Part shown: one piece after another, positions 1-7,009 of the stretch | Numbering within the stretch: the first letter of the stretch is position 1 | Layout: every line of letters starts with the position of its first letter | Assembly: GCF_051900535.1 (NCBI RefSeq) | Contig: NZ_JBHZGI010000002.1 | Location: 1-64,000 of the forward strand | Direction: 5' to 3' | Source of the DNA: Frateuria_A sp051900535 | GTDB taxonomy: Bacteria; Pseudomonadota; Gammaproteobacteria; Xanthomonadales; Rhodanobacteraceae | Length of the DNA stretch: 64,000 nt | Translations under genes and position numbers: made by a program | Notes under the pieces: model-generated | The model's database searches: none | What the model was told of the DNA's origin: nothing | Seen by the model: the letters and a program-made list of their open reading frames with translations, nothing else

Positions 1-172
1 TGACCATCGGCGCGAGGCCCGGCTCGTAGATCGGCACTTCGCCGCCCTTGAGCCGCGCGACCTTGGCCGCGTCCACGTCCACGCACAGGACGTGGTTGCC
101 CATTTCCGCCAGGCAGGTCCCGGTGACCAGGCCGACGTAGCCCGTGCCGAACAGGGTGACTTTCAGTGTCAT
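1..172 (-). CDS. ugd: UDP-glucose 6-dehydrogenase, N-terminal fragment (runs off the window)
   Basis: This is the first 57 codons of a gene that continues beyond the left edge. The translation starts MTLKVTLFGTGYVGLVTG, with the GxGYVG dinucleotide-binding turn typical of UDP-glucose/GDP-mannose dehydrogenases, followed by the second-strand acidic stretch CVDVD. UDP-glucose dehydrogenase makes UDP-glucuronate, a sugar donor for acidic exopolysaccharides. That fits the tyrosine kinase, phosphatase and export lipoprotein next to it. The gap to the upstream kinase gene is only 34 bp, so both are probably co-transcribed. A different nucleotide-sugar dehydrogenase (for example UDP-ManNAc or GDP-mannose dehydrogenase) cannot be excluded from this fragment. 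Confidence 0.85.
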   Translation of the reverse strand, partial: MTLKVTLFGTGYVGLVTGTCLAEMGNHVLCVDVDAAKVARLKGGEVPIYEPGLAPMV

Positions 173-206
173 GCGAAATCCTTCTGATTCGAGGTGGAAA
201 GCGTGA

Positions 207-2423
207 TCAGGCCTTGGCGCCTGCGTACTCGTAGTACGCGTAGGCGTAGTAGCCGGCGCTGCGCTTCTCGACCGCGTTGAAGATCGCGCCCTTCACCGGC
301 ACGCCGTTCTGCTCGAAGCGCTGCTTGGCCAGCGCGATCTCGCGCGCCTGGTTCACGCCGAAGCGCACGACCATCAGGCTGGTGCCCACGTGGTGGCCGA
401 TCACCGCCGCATCGGTCACCGCCAGGATCGGCGGGGTGTCGATAATGATCAGGTCGAAGCGCGGCTTGAGCTTCTCCAGCAACGCGGTGAAGTGCGAGTG
501 CATCAGCAGCTCGGACGGATTCGGCGGGACCTTGCCGCGCGAGATGAAGTAGAGGTTGTTCGCTCCCTCCACCGTGCGCACGGCCTCCGACAGGCCGATC
601 TGGCCGGAGATCAGTTCCGACAGGCCCTGCTCCGGACGCCCGCCGACCACGGTGTGCAGCGCGCCCTTGCGCATGTCCGCGTCGATCAGCAGCACGCGCT
701 GGCCGGCCTGCGCGATCACCGCCGCCAGGTTCGAGCCGACGAAGGTCTTGCCGGCACCGGGGCCCGGGCTGGAGATCATCAGCAGATTGTTCTTTGCCTC
801 CAGGCGAGCGAAGTGCAGGCTGGTGCGCAGGCTGCGCAGCGCCTCCACCGCCAGGTCGTCTGGCGCGCTTTGCGCCAGCAGGTGCTGGGCGTATGCCCCT
901 CGTCGCACGCGGCCGTTGCGCTCGGTGATCTCGCGCTCGGCGGCCGACAGCGGCACGCAGGCGTAGACCGGCAGGCCGACGTGCTCGATGGCGGCCAGGT
1001 CTTCGACGCCGCGGTTGAGCAGCTGGCGGATAAAGATGAAGGCCAGCGCCAGCAGGCCGCCCAGGGCGGTGCCGGCGAGCACCAGGATCATCTTCGGCGG
1101 CCACACCGGACGGTTGGTGTTGGTGGCGGCGCGGTCGACCACGCGCACGTTGCCGACGGTGCCGGCGCGCGCGATGTCGAGCTGCTGGGCCTGGTTGAGC
1201 AAGTTGGTGTAAGTCTCGTTGCTGACCTGCACGTCGCGGGTCAGGCGCAGCAGTTCCTGCTGCGTGTCGGGCAGGTGGCCGACCTGCTTCTCCAGCGCAT
1301 TCTTCTTGCCCTGCAACTGGCCGATCTGCGCGGCGAGGGCCTGGTAGGTCGGATGGTTGGAGGTGAACTTGCGCTCGACGTCGGCCATCTGCATGCGCAG
1401 GTTTTCGATCTGCGTGTCCAGCGCGACCGTCTGGTCAAGCAGGCCCTTGGTTTGCAGGCTGATGTCCACCGAGTGCGCGCGCATCTGGAACGCGTTCAAC
1501 GCGGCGGTCGCCTTCTCCAGGTCCATCTTGACCTTGGGCAGCTGCTCCTTGACGAACTTCAGGCTGTTGGCCGCTTCGGCGGAGTTGCGCTCCACGTTCT
1601 GCTGTACGTACAGCGCGCTGATCTGGTCGAGCAGCTGCGTGGCCAGCACCGGATCGATGTTGTCGTAGGTGAGCACGATGATGCCCGAGTCCTTGCCCTG
1701 CTCGGTCGCATTGATCGCGCCCTGCAGGCCGGTGATCGTGCCAAGGTGCGAGTGGCGCGCCACGTCGAACACGGCGCCCGGATTGGCGTGCAGCGACTGC
1801 ACCTGCATCGTGATGCCGTTGCCGGTGGCCGATTCGCCCACGCGGCCGGTCAGCAGCACGTTGTCGCCCGCGTCGGTCAGCGTATAGGTGCCATGCTCGC
1901 CTGCGACCAGGTGCAGCTGCTTGTCGAGAAGGGCGGAAGGTACGTCGAGCTGGAAGATGTCCAGTTCCGCGCCGCCCCAGTCGTAGCTGTCCATGCCCAT
2001 GAACGGCGGGGCCACGTCACCCGGCATCTGCGGGTTGTAGCTGCGCGCCATGTAGTCGCCGATCACCGGGAAGCGTTCCGGCTTGGCGGTGATGTCCAGC
2101 TTCAGGTTGTTCACCGCCTGCCCGATGACCGTGCGCGAGGTGATAAGTGCGATCTCGGTGGTCGCCTGCGAGGAAGAGGTACCCAACGTCTGCGACAGGT
2201 CGTCAAGGCCAGGCAGGCTGGGGACTTTCTGTTCCACCTGTACGGTGGCGGTGGCCTCGTAGATGGGCGTGGTCAGCGTGGCATAGATCACGCTGATCAC
2301 GAAGAACACCGCGGTGACGCCGATGATCAACCACTTGTGGTCGAGCAACGTGCCGAGCAGTGCGTGCAGATCGATGTCGTCATCGCGACGCGGTGAGGAC
2401 GGGAAGGTCTGTTTGGTGGTCAT
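207..2423 (-). CDS. Polysaccharide biosynthesis tyrosine autokinase (Wzc/GumC/EpsB-like)
   Basis: A 738-residue inner-membrane polysaccharide co-polymerase fused to a cytoplasmic BY-kinase. A Wzz-type N-terminus has a first membrane helix near residues 32-52, followed by a long periplasmic coiled-coil region. A second helix near 445-465 precedes the kinase. The kinase has Walker A GPGAGKT (about 554-560), Walker A' LLIDADM (D581, D583) and Walker B IIIDTPP (D662). The C-terminus is a tyrosine cluster YYAYAYYEY (about 725-733), the expected autophosphorylation tail. Such proteins control chain length and export of capsule or exopolysaccharide together with a Wza channel and a Wzb phosphatase. 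Both partners are adjacent: the phosphatase gene ends 24 bp upstream, and the Wza-like gene is divergent. Confidence 0.95.
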   Translation of the reverse strand: MTTKQTFPSSPRRDDDIDLHALLGTLLDHKWLIIGVTAVFFVISVIYATLTTPIYEATATVQVEQKVPSLPGLDDLSQTLGTSSSQATTEIALITSRTVIGQAVNNLKLDITAKPERFPVIGDYMARSYNPQMPGDVAPPFMGMDSYDWGGAELDIFQLDVPSALLDKQLHLVAGEHGTYTLTDAGDNVLLTGRVGESATGNGITMQVQSLHANPGAVFDVARHSHLGTITGLQGAINATEQGKDSGIIVLTYDNIDPVLATQLLDQISALYVQQNVERNSAEAANSLKFVKEQLPKVKMDLEKATAALNAFQMRAHSVDISLQTKGLLDQTVALDTQIENLRMQMADVERKFTSNHPTYQALAAQIGQLQGKKNALEKQVGHLPDTQQELLRLTRDVQVSNETYTNLLNQAQQLDIARAGTVGNVRVVDRAATNTNRPVWPPKMILVLAGTALGGLLALAFIFIRQLLNRGVEDLAAIEHVGLPVYACVPLSAAEREITERNGRVRRGAYAQHLLAQSAPDDLAVEALRSLRTSLHFARLEAKNNLLMISSPGPGAGKTFVGSNLAAVIAQAGQRVLLIDADMRKGALHTVVGGRPEQGLSELISGQIGLSEAVRTVEGANNLYFISRGKVPPNPSELLMHSHFTALLEKLKPRFDLIIIDTPPILAVTDAAVIGHHVGTSLMVVRFGVNQAREIALAKQRFEQNGVPVKGAIFNAVEKRSAGYYAYAYYEYAGAKA

Positions 2424-2447
2424 AGCCCGGTTCCTAGGCTTGGGGGT

Positions 2448-2882
2448 TCACAGGTAGCGCAGCCAACTGCCGACGCCACGTTCGATTGAGGCGTGTACTT
2501 GCTCGAACACACTGCGCGAACGTCGAAATGGATCCGGCACGTCGCTGCCCGCGTGCCATTTGTCGAAAAGAAACACCTTGCCGCTGGCTTCCGGGGCGAG
2601 CTTGGCCACGGCGTTCAGGTGTCGGCGCTCCATCGCCAGGACCAGGTCCGCCTCGCGCAGCATCGATGCCTCGAGCTGACGCGCACGGTGTTCGCTGGCA
2701 TCGATGCCGTCGTCTTCGAGCAGTGCGGCCGCGTTCTGGTCGATCGGCCGCCCCACCAGCGCGCCCAGGCCGGCGCTGCTGACGTGGATGTCGCGCTCGC
2801 CCAGTTCGCGGCGGAACAGGAATTCCGCCACCGGGCTGCGGCACACATTGCCGACGCAGACCACGAGGATGCTGTTGAACAC
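2448..2882 (-). CDS. Low-molecular-weight protein-tyrosine phosphatase (Wzb-like)
   Basis: A phosphatase of about 144 residues that would dephosphorylate the tyrosine tail of the downstream autokinase and so cycle the polysaccharide export machine. The catalytic P-loop CVGNVCRS (C9 to R15, CX5R) follows the family start FNSILVV, and the general-acid loop DPF lies near residue 114. I chose the GTG at 2882 because it gives the family-typical N-terminus and a good distance (10 nt) from a GGGAG ribosome site. An in-frame GTG at 2891 is too close to that site. The gene is the first of a phosphatase-kinase-ugd series on the minus strand, and its promoter must lie in the repeat-rich region at 2883-3192. 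Confidence 0.92.
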   Translation of the reverse strand: MFNSILVVCVGNVCRSPVAEFLFRRELGERDIHVSSAGLGALVGRPIDQNAAALLEDDGIDASEHRARQLEASMLREADLVLAMERRHLNAVAKLAPEASGKVFLFDKWHAGSDVPDPFRRSRSVFEQVHASIERGVGSWLRYL

Positions 2883-3033
2883 GATCCGCACACTCCCGAA
2901 AAACCCAAGGCCATGTGGCCCCTGTCGATGCCACGCCGGCCGGGCGCGCGATGGACGCCGAACCGGCCGGTAGAGAGCCGGCAGTAAAACTCGTGGTCCG
3001 TGAAAAAATCATGTTGGACACTTCCTTCATTTA

Positions 3034-3073
3034 CGTGAAGAAAATGCTTTCGCAGCTACATCTTTTCTTCACG
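3034..3073. promoter_or_regulatory. 11-bp perfect inverted repeat upstream of the phosphatase-kinase operon
   Basis: CGTGAAGAAAA (3034-3044) and its exact reverse complement TTTTCTTCACG (3063-3073) are separated by 18 bp. The element lies 152 bp upstream of the phosphatase start and 120 bp upstream of the small secreted gene. It could be a two-site protein operator or an RNA hairpin in a long leader. The A-rich arms and long loop fit an operator better than an intrinsic terminator. Confidence 0.5.
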
Positions 3074-3127
3074 CGGGCTGGGCCTGGCATATCGCCAACT
3101 TGGAAACACGTCTTTCTCACCGCATTC

Positions 3128-3150
3128 ACGAATGATCGCGTTAGATTCGT
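3128..3150. promoter_or_regulatory. Operator-like dyad ACGAAT-N11-ATTCGT
   Basis: ACGAAT at 3128-3133 and ATTCGT at 3145-3150 form a dyad. The same half-sites occur again at 3486-3507, upstream of the Wza-like gene. Two copies of one dyad flanking the same gene group suggest a shared transcription factor. Its identity is unknown. Confidence 0.45.
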
Positions 3151-3192
3151 CGAGCCCGCTTGGCAATCGTTCCATCTTCGGGGGCCCAACCC

Positions 3193-3456
3193 ATGCACCA
3201 GTTGAAGCTCGTGCTTCCGCTTGCCGGTCTGCTGATCGCCGGCCAGGCCCTGGCACACAAGGCGCCGCACGGTATGACCGGCGCCCAGGCTTCCGCCGGG
3301 CCTGCGCTGGTGCAGGCCGTCGCCAGACCCGCCGCGCTGCTCGATGGCGTGCGTGGACGAAGCGTCCGCGGCACGCCGGAAACGCCCGCTGCGGCCACCG
3401 CGGAAGCCATCGGCAAAAACATAGATACACCCACTCGCATTAACCGTCGCCATTAG
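3193..3456 (+). CDS. Small predicted secreted protein, function unknown
   Basis: An 87-residue open frame starting MHQLKLVLPLAGLLIAGQAL. The first ~22 residues look like a Sec signal peptide with an Ala-x-Ala type end (QALA, then HKAPHG). The mature part is short, Ala/Arg-rich and has no motif I recognise. It lies between the phosphatase operon and the Wza-like gene, on the same strand as the latter, and is bracketed by the two ACGAAT/ATTCGT dyads. I chose the ATG at 3193 over an upstream TTG because it exposes the signal peptide directly. It could be a spurious frame in GC-rich DNA; the signal peptide is the main reason to keep it. Confidence 0.5.
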   Translation: MHQLKLVLPLAGLLIAGQALAHKAPHGMTGAQASAGPALVQAVARPAALLDGVRGRSVRGTPETPAAATAEAIGKNIDTPTRINRRH

Positions 3457-3483
3457 CCAAAACCGCCATGTCGCGGGCGTGTC

Positions 3484-3509
3484 TGACGAATGACTTCAAT
3501 AATTCGTCA
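3484..3509. promoter_or_regulatory. Operator-like dyad TGACGAAT-N10-ATTCGTCA upstream of the export lipoprotein
   Basis: TGACGAAT (3484-3491) and ATTCGTCA (3502-3509) are perfect 8-bp inverted arms with a 10-bp spacer, ending 38 bp before the Wza-like start codon. The core half-sites match those of the dyad at 3128-3150. The position suits a repressor or activator site overlapping the promoter. Confidence 0.55.
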
Positions 3510-3547
3510 CGATTATCCCCACGGTGGCCCAGCAGAAAGGACGCATT

Positions 3548-4630
3548 ATGAAAACGCTACCCGCAGTAGCCATCCTTCTCTTCGCCGTCGCGCTGAACGG
3601 CTGCGCGATCGTCCCCGGCCAGCGCATGGACGAGGGCGCGCTGCAAAGTGACGGCAGCCACATGCAGCTGCTGCAGATCACGCCGGAGCTGGTGGAGAGC
3701 AGCCAGACGCAGGCCAGCACGATTCCGCAGGAACTGGCCTCGTACCAGCCGGAGGACTACCGCATCGGCGCGGGCGACACGCTGTACATCACCGTGTGGG
3801 ATCACCCGGAACTGACCTCGCCGGCGGGCTCGCAGCAGCAGACCGTGGCCAACGGCCGCCTGGTGCGCCCTGACGGCACGCTGTTCTACCCCTATGCCGG
3901 CACCATCAAGGCGGCCGGGCTGACCGTCGAGGAACTGCGCCTGGCGCTGACCAAGAAGCTGAGCAGCTTCGTGCGCGAGCCGCAGGTGGACGTCAATGTG
4001 GTCGGCTACGGCAGCCATCGCATCACGCTGGAGGGCGCGTTCCAGCACACCGACGCGCAGGTGCTCAATTCGGTGCCGATGACGCTGTCGCAGGCGATCG
4101 GCGTGGCCGGCGTCAACACGCAGGAAGCGGACCTTTCCGGCTTGACGCTGACCCGTGACGGCAAGACCTACCCGATCGATCTCACCGAGATCAACCAGGG
4201 CGGGAACGGCCAGATCTATCTCAAGCCCGGCGACAAGGTGTTCCTCCCGTACAACGACAACAAGGAGGTGTATGTCGTCGGCGAGGTGATCCGTCCGCAG
4301 GCCATCACCTTCAAGACCAACGCGCTGACCCTCACCCAGGCGCTGGGTCGTGCCGGCGGCCTGAGCCCGGTCACCTCCTCGGGCAATGCGGTGTATGTGA
4401 TCCGCGGTTCGGAAAAGCTCACCCAGACCCCCGCGCAGGTGTTCCACCTCAACGCACGCTCGCCGGCGTCCTATGCCTTGGCGGACAACTTCCGGGTCAA
4501 GCCGGGCGACGTGGTGTGGGTTGGCGCGGCCGGCATCACCAAGTGGAACCGCTTCCTGAGCCAGCTGTTGCCGCTCTCCGGCCTGATCTATCAGGCGGCC
4601 GGCACCGCCGATCGCGTCAACAACCCCTGA
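3548..4630 (+). CDS. Polysaccharide export outer-membrane lipoprotein (Wza/GumB-like)
   Basis: A 360-residue outer-membrane translocon for exopolysaccharide. It has a lipoprotein signal with lipobox VALNGC (lipidated Cys19). A Poly_export domain follows (YRIGAGDTLYITVWDHPEL, near 75-95), then SLBB-type beta-grasp repeats (YGSHRITLEGAF and NKEVYVVGEV segments). The C-terminal helix region contains the aromatic stretch KWNRFLSQLLP expected for the membrane-crossing helical barrel. The ATG at 3548 follows an AAAGGA ribosome site. It works with the kinase encoded divergently at 207-2423. Unlike classical wza-wzb-wzc or gumB-gumC order, it is transcribed away from its partners. A strong terminator follows. 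Confidence 0.95.
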   Translation: MKTLPAVAILLFAVALNGCAIVPGQRMDEGALQSDGSHMQLLQITPELVESSQTQASTIPQELASYQPEDYRIGAGDTLYITVWDHPELTSPAGSQQQTVANGRLVRPDGTLFYPYAGTIKAAGLTVEELRLALTKKLSSFVREPQVDVNVVGYGSHRITLEGAFQHTDAQVLNSVPMTLSQAIGVAGVNTQEADLSGLTLTRDGKTYPIDLTEINQGGNGQIYLKPGDKVFLPYNDNKEVYVVGEVIRPQAITFKTNALTLTQALGRAGGLSPVTSSGNAVYVIRGSEKLTQTPAQVFHLNARSPASYALADNFRVKPGDVVWVGAAGITKWNRFLSQLLPLSGLIYQAAGTADRVNNP

Positions 4631-4678
4631 CGGAAGGTTTGGCTGGTGGACCAGGGAAGGTCCACCGGCATGGAACAC

Positions 4679-4707
4679 AAAGGCCCGGCGCATGCCGGGC
4701 CTTTTTT
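4679..4707 (+). terminator. Rho-independent terminator of the export lipoprotein gene
   Basis: A GC-rich stem AAAGGCCCGGC / GCCGGGCCTTT with a GCAT-centred loop is followed by a run of six T residues. It lies 49 bp after the stop codon at 4630. Confidence 0.9.
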
Positions 4708-4816
4708 ATTGCCTGGGGATCGAGTCTCCGGCGCAGGTCGAATCAAGGGCAACCCGGGCATGGGCAGGCTTCACCGCCGGAGCCGCCGCGCTCGCTCCGC
4801 GTCGCGGAATGGAAGC

Positions 4817-5158
4817 TCAATCGCTCGCCAGCCAGACCACCCCGCGCTCCACCCGAACGGGCACCGCGCGCAACGACTGTCCGCGGCAGGGCCCACCCAC
4901 GCACAGACCGTCCCCGGTGCGGAAGCTCGCCCCATGCACCGCACAGATCAGCGTGCCGCGGCTGATCAGGAACTGTCCGGGCGCCCAGTCGAGACGCCGC
5001 CCGGCGTGCGGACAGACGTTGATCCAGGCGCGTGCCTCCTCCCCGTCGCGCAATAGGATGAGGGTTTCCGGACCCTCGGGCAGCGTGGCGTCCACCGCCA
5101 CCGCGGTTCCGTCGGGAATGTGATCGAGGCGACAAAGCGCCCCGGGGGGTAGGTCCAT
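4817..5158 (-). CDS. Rieske [2Fe-2S] domain protein
   Basis: A 113-residue single-domain ferredoxin-like protein. The two cluster-binding boxes are CPHAG (from VCPHAGRRLDW) and CAVHGASF, i.e. CxH...CxxH, spaced as in Rieske-type ferredoxins. It lacks a signal peptide, a membrane anchor and an oxygenase domain. It therefore resembles small cytosolic Rieske ferredoxins of the NirD/BphF type whose electron partner is not visible here. The ATG at 5158 follows a GAGG ribosome site 9 nt upstream. The gene is divergent from the small membrane protein at 5235, with 76 bp between them. No oxygenase or reductase neighbours it, so the pathway is unknown. Confidence 0.88.
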   Translation of the reverse strand: MDLPPGALCRLDHIPDGTAVAVDATLPEGPETLILLRDGEEARAWINVCPHAGRRLDWAPGQFLISRGTLICAVHGASFRTGDGLCVGGPCRGQSLRAVPVRVERGVVWLASD

Positions 5159-5234
5159 CGGCACTTGCCTCGGGGGCGTGAAAGCCCCATCGTTGCGCAC
5201 GTAAGTCGTTGATTTTACCACACGGATTTTTAAC

Positions 5235-5507
5235 ATGCGCCTGTTCCAGCTGCCCTCGTCCCGTCCCCGCCACCCGCTTGCGCGCGCCCTTTCGCTGGTC
5301 GTGGGGGTTGCCGTGCTGGGCGTGATGCTGGTGTTCGGGCTGTTCGTTGCCGGCGTGCTGCTGGTCGGCGGCGGGCTGTGGCTGGCCTTGCGCCAGTGGA
5401 ACCGCGCGCGCGCCGTCGGCCGTGCCGCGCCTGCCGCCGGTGCGCGCCCGCAGGTGCTCGAGGGCGACTTCGTGGTCCTGCATGAAGGGCGCCCGGTCGC
5501 GCGTTGA
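5235..5507 (+). CDS. Small membrane protein, function unknown
   Basis: A 90-residue protein with one long hydrophobic region (about residues 20-52: ALSLVVGVAVLGVMLVFGLF and onward), long enough for one helix or a tight hairpin. A basic segment RQWNRARA and a short soluble tail ending LEGDFVVLHEGRPVAR follow. I recognise no family motif. The codon use and a clean start next to the divergent Rieske gene support a real gene. It precedes the Ada-like gene by 75 bp on the same strand. Confidence 0.65.
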   Translation: MRLFQLPSSRPRHPLARALSLVVGVAVLGVMLVFGLFVAGVLLVGGGLWLALRQWNRARAVGRAAPAAGARPQVLEGDFVVLHEGRPVAR

Positions 5508-5582
5508 CGCGCGCAAGAAGCGGATAGCCCGCCGGCGTACTGCGGCCACAAACTGGCGGCATCTGGAAACCGGAACGCCACC

Positions 5583-6449
5583 ATGTCCGCCATCGAACCG
5601 CTTGAACAGGCCCGCCGGCTGCTCGACGAGGCCGAAACGGCGCCCAGTCTGGACGCCCTCGCCAGCGCGGTTGCGCTGAGCCCCACCTACCTCCAGCGCG
5701 CCTTCCGGCGGCGCTTCGGCATGAGCCCGGCCGAGTACCATCGCTCGCGCCGCTTCGGGCAGTTCAAGGCCGCCCTGCGCGAAGGCGCGGCGGTAACCGA
5801 CGCGGTCTATGACGCTGGTTTCGGATCCGGCAGCCGCGTCTACGAGCACAGCAACCGCCTGCTCGGCATGACCCCGGCCAGCTATCGCGCCGGCGGTGCC
5901 GGGGCGAGCATCCGCTACACCACCACCGGCACGCCGCTGGGTCGGCTGCTGGTGGCGACCACCACGCGTGGCATCTGCGCGGTCAACCTGGGCGACGACG
6001 ACGCGGCGCTGGAAAGCGCCCTGGCCGGGGAATTTCCGCATGCCACGCGCGAACGCGTGGACGCCGGGCGCGAAGAGTGGCTGGATGCGGTGATCGCGCG
6101 CATCGCCAGCGAGCTGGGCTGGAGCGATGCCGCGGCGCCCGCCATGCCGCCGCTGGACATCGCCGCCACCGCGTTCCAGTGGCGCGTGTGGGATGCGCTC
6201 ACCCGCATTCCCGCCGGACAGACGCGCAGTTACCGTGCGCTCGCCACGGAACTGGGCGACGCCAACGCCGCCCGCGCGATCGGCAACGCCTGCGGCAACA
6301 ACCGGCTGGCGCTGATCGTGCCCTGCCACCGCGTGGTGCGCGAGGACGGCTCGCTGGGCGGCTGGCGCTGGGGCGTCGAGCGCAAGCGCGAGCTGCTGGC
6401 GCGCGAGCGCAACCGTGTCGCCGAGCCGGGGCGCCGCCGCGCGTCTTGA
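5583..6449 (+). CDS. AraC-type regulator fused to O6-methylguanine-DNA methyltransferase (Ada-like, no N-Ada domain)
   Basis: A 288-residue protein. Residues ~20-102 form an AraC-type double helix-turn-helix (TYLQRAFRRRFGMSPAEYHR and SGSRVYEHSNRLLGMTPASY). Residues ~108-275 form the methyltransferase, with the acceptor motif PCHRV (Cys248) and the downstream GG-W-G loop. It repairs O6-alkylguanine and O4-alkylthymine by irreversible transfer to Cys248. The zinc-binding Ada domain, which senses methylphosphotriesters and turns Ada into an activator, is absent, and there is no room for it before the start codon. The HTH may still bind DNA, but the classical adaptive-response switch cannot operate in this form. 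Confidence 0.92.
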   Translation: MSAIEPLEQARRLLDEAETAPSLDALASAVALSPTYLQRAFRRRFGMSPAEYHRSRRFGQFKAALREGAAVTDAVYDAGFGSGSRVYEHSNRLLGMTPASYRAGGAGASIRYTTTGTPLGRLLVATTTRGICAVNLGDDDAALESALAGEFPHATRERVDAGREEWLDAVIARIASELGWSDAAAPAMPPLDIAATAFQWRVWDALTRIPAGQTRSYRALATELGDANAARAIGNACGNNRLALIVPCHRVVREDGSLGGWRWGVERKRELLARERNRVAEPGRRRAS

Positions 6450-6592
6450 CCGTCGCTCAAGACTGGATTGAGAACTGCGCGCTACCGCGCCGGTGCCGCT
6501 CCGGCTATCGTGCGCGCTTCGGGCAACCCCACGTGATCGACGCCGGCTTCGCCGGCTGCGGGCGTTTGCCCTTCGTCCACCGGATCCCGCCG

Positions 6593-6979
6593 ATGCCCAC
6601 GCACAAGCCCGCCGGCCACAACGCCGTCTCGCCGTACCTGCTGGTCGCCGACGCGCGCGCCATGCTGGCCTTCCTGCACGCGACGTTCGGCGCGAAGGAA
6701 CAGCTGCGCAAGATGCGCGAGGACGGCTCGATCATGCACGCCGAGGTGCGGATCGACGATTCGGTGGTGATGGTCGGCGAGCGCCCCGATGGGCGCGATC
6801 CGGTGCGCGATTCCATCCACGTGTACGTACCCGAAGTCGATGCCTGTCACGCCGCGGGCCTGGCTGCCGGCGCGTCCAGCGTGTCCCCGCCGGGCGACCA
6901 GCCCTACGGCGACCGCACCGCCGGACTGCGCGACCCCGAAGGCCATGTGTGGTGGATCGGCACCCACCAGGCCGGCTGA
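6593..6979 (+). CDS. VOC family (glyoxalase/PhnB-like) protein
   Basis: A 128-residue protein with the beta-alpha-beta-beta-beta fold pattern of PhnB-like vicinal-oxygen-chelate proteins. It opens with AVSPYLLVADARAMLAFLHATFGA, continues with IMHAEVRIDDSVVMVGE, and ends with GDRTAGLRDPEGHVWWIGTH. The last is the hallmark end of the family, with a potential metal ligand in PEGHVW. Substrate cannot be deduced. It follows the Ada-like gene by 143 bp and precedes the EamA transporter by 30 bp. The ATG at 6593 was chosen because upstream frame extension is not protein-like. Confidence 0.88.
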   Translation: MPTHKPAGHNAVSPYLLVADARAMLAFLHATFGAKEQLRKMREDGSIMHAEVRIDDSVVMVGERPDGRDPVRDSIHVYVPEVDACHAAGLAAGASSVSPPGDQPYGDRTAGLRDPEGHVWWIGTHQAG

Positions 6980-7009
6980 AATCCCCTCCCCCCTGCATGA
7001 TCACCTGCC

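Larger units (their letters stand above)
2883..3192. other. Divergent control region between phosphatase and plus-strand export genes
   Basis: About 310 bp without a convincing gene. It is visibly more AT-rich than its surroundings around 3000-3160. It contains two of the inverted repeats listed separately (3034-3073 and 3128-3150). Minus-strand transcription of the phosphatase-kinase operon and plus-strand transcription towards the small secreted protein at 3193 should both start here. I could not fix -10/-35 boxes with confidence. Confidence 0.6.

Noticed and set aside
390..2396. Very long open frame on the plus strand opposite the tyrosine kinase gene
   Set aside because: It is the antisense shadow of the kinase gene in GC-rich DNA. 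The composition is Arg/Gln/His/Val-rich with no domain, while the minus strand gives a complete BY-kinase.
2434..3030. Longer minus-strand frame covering the phosphatase gene
   Set aside because: It uses a different frame from the CX5R phosphatase. Its product has no recognisable domain and lacks the catalytic motif.
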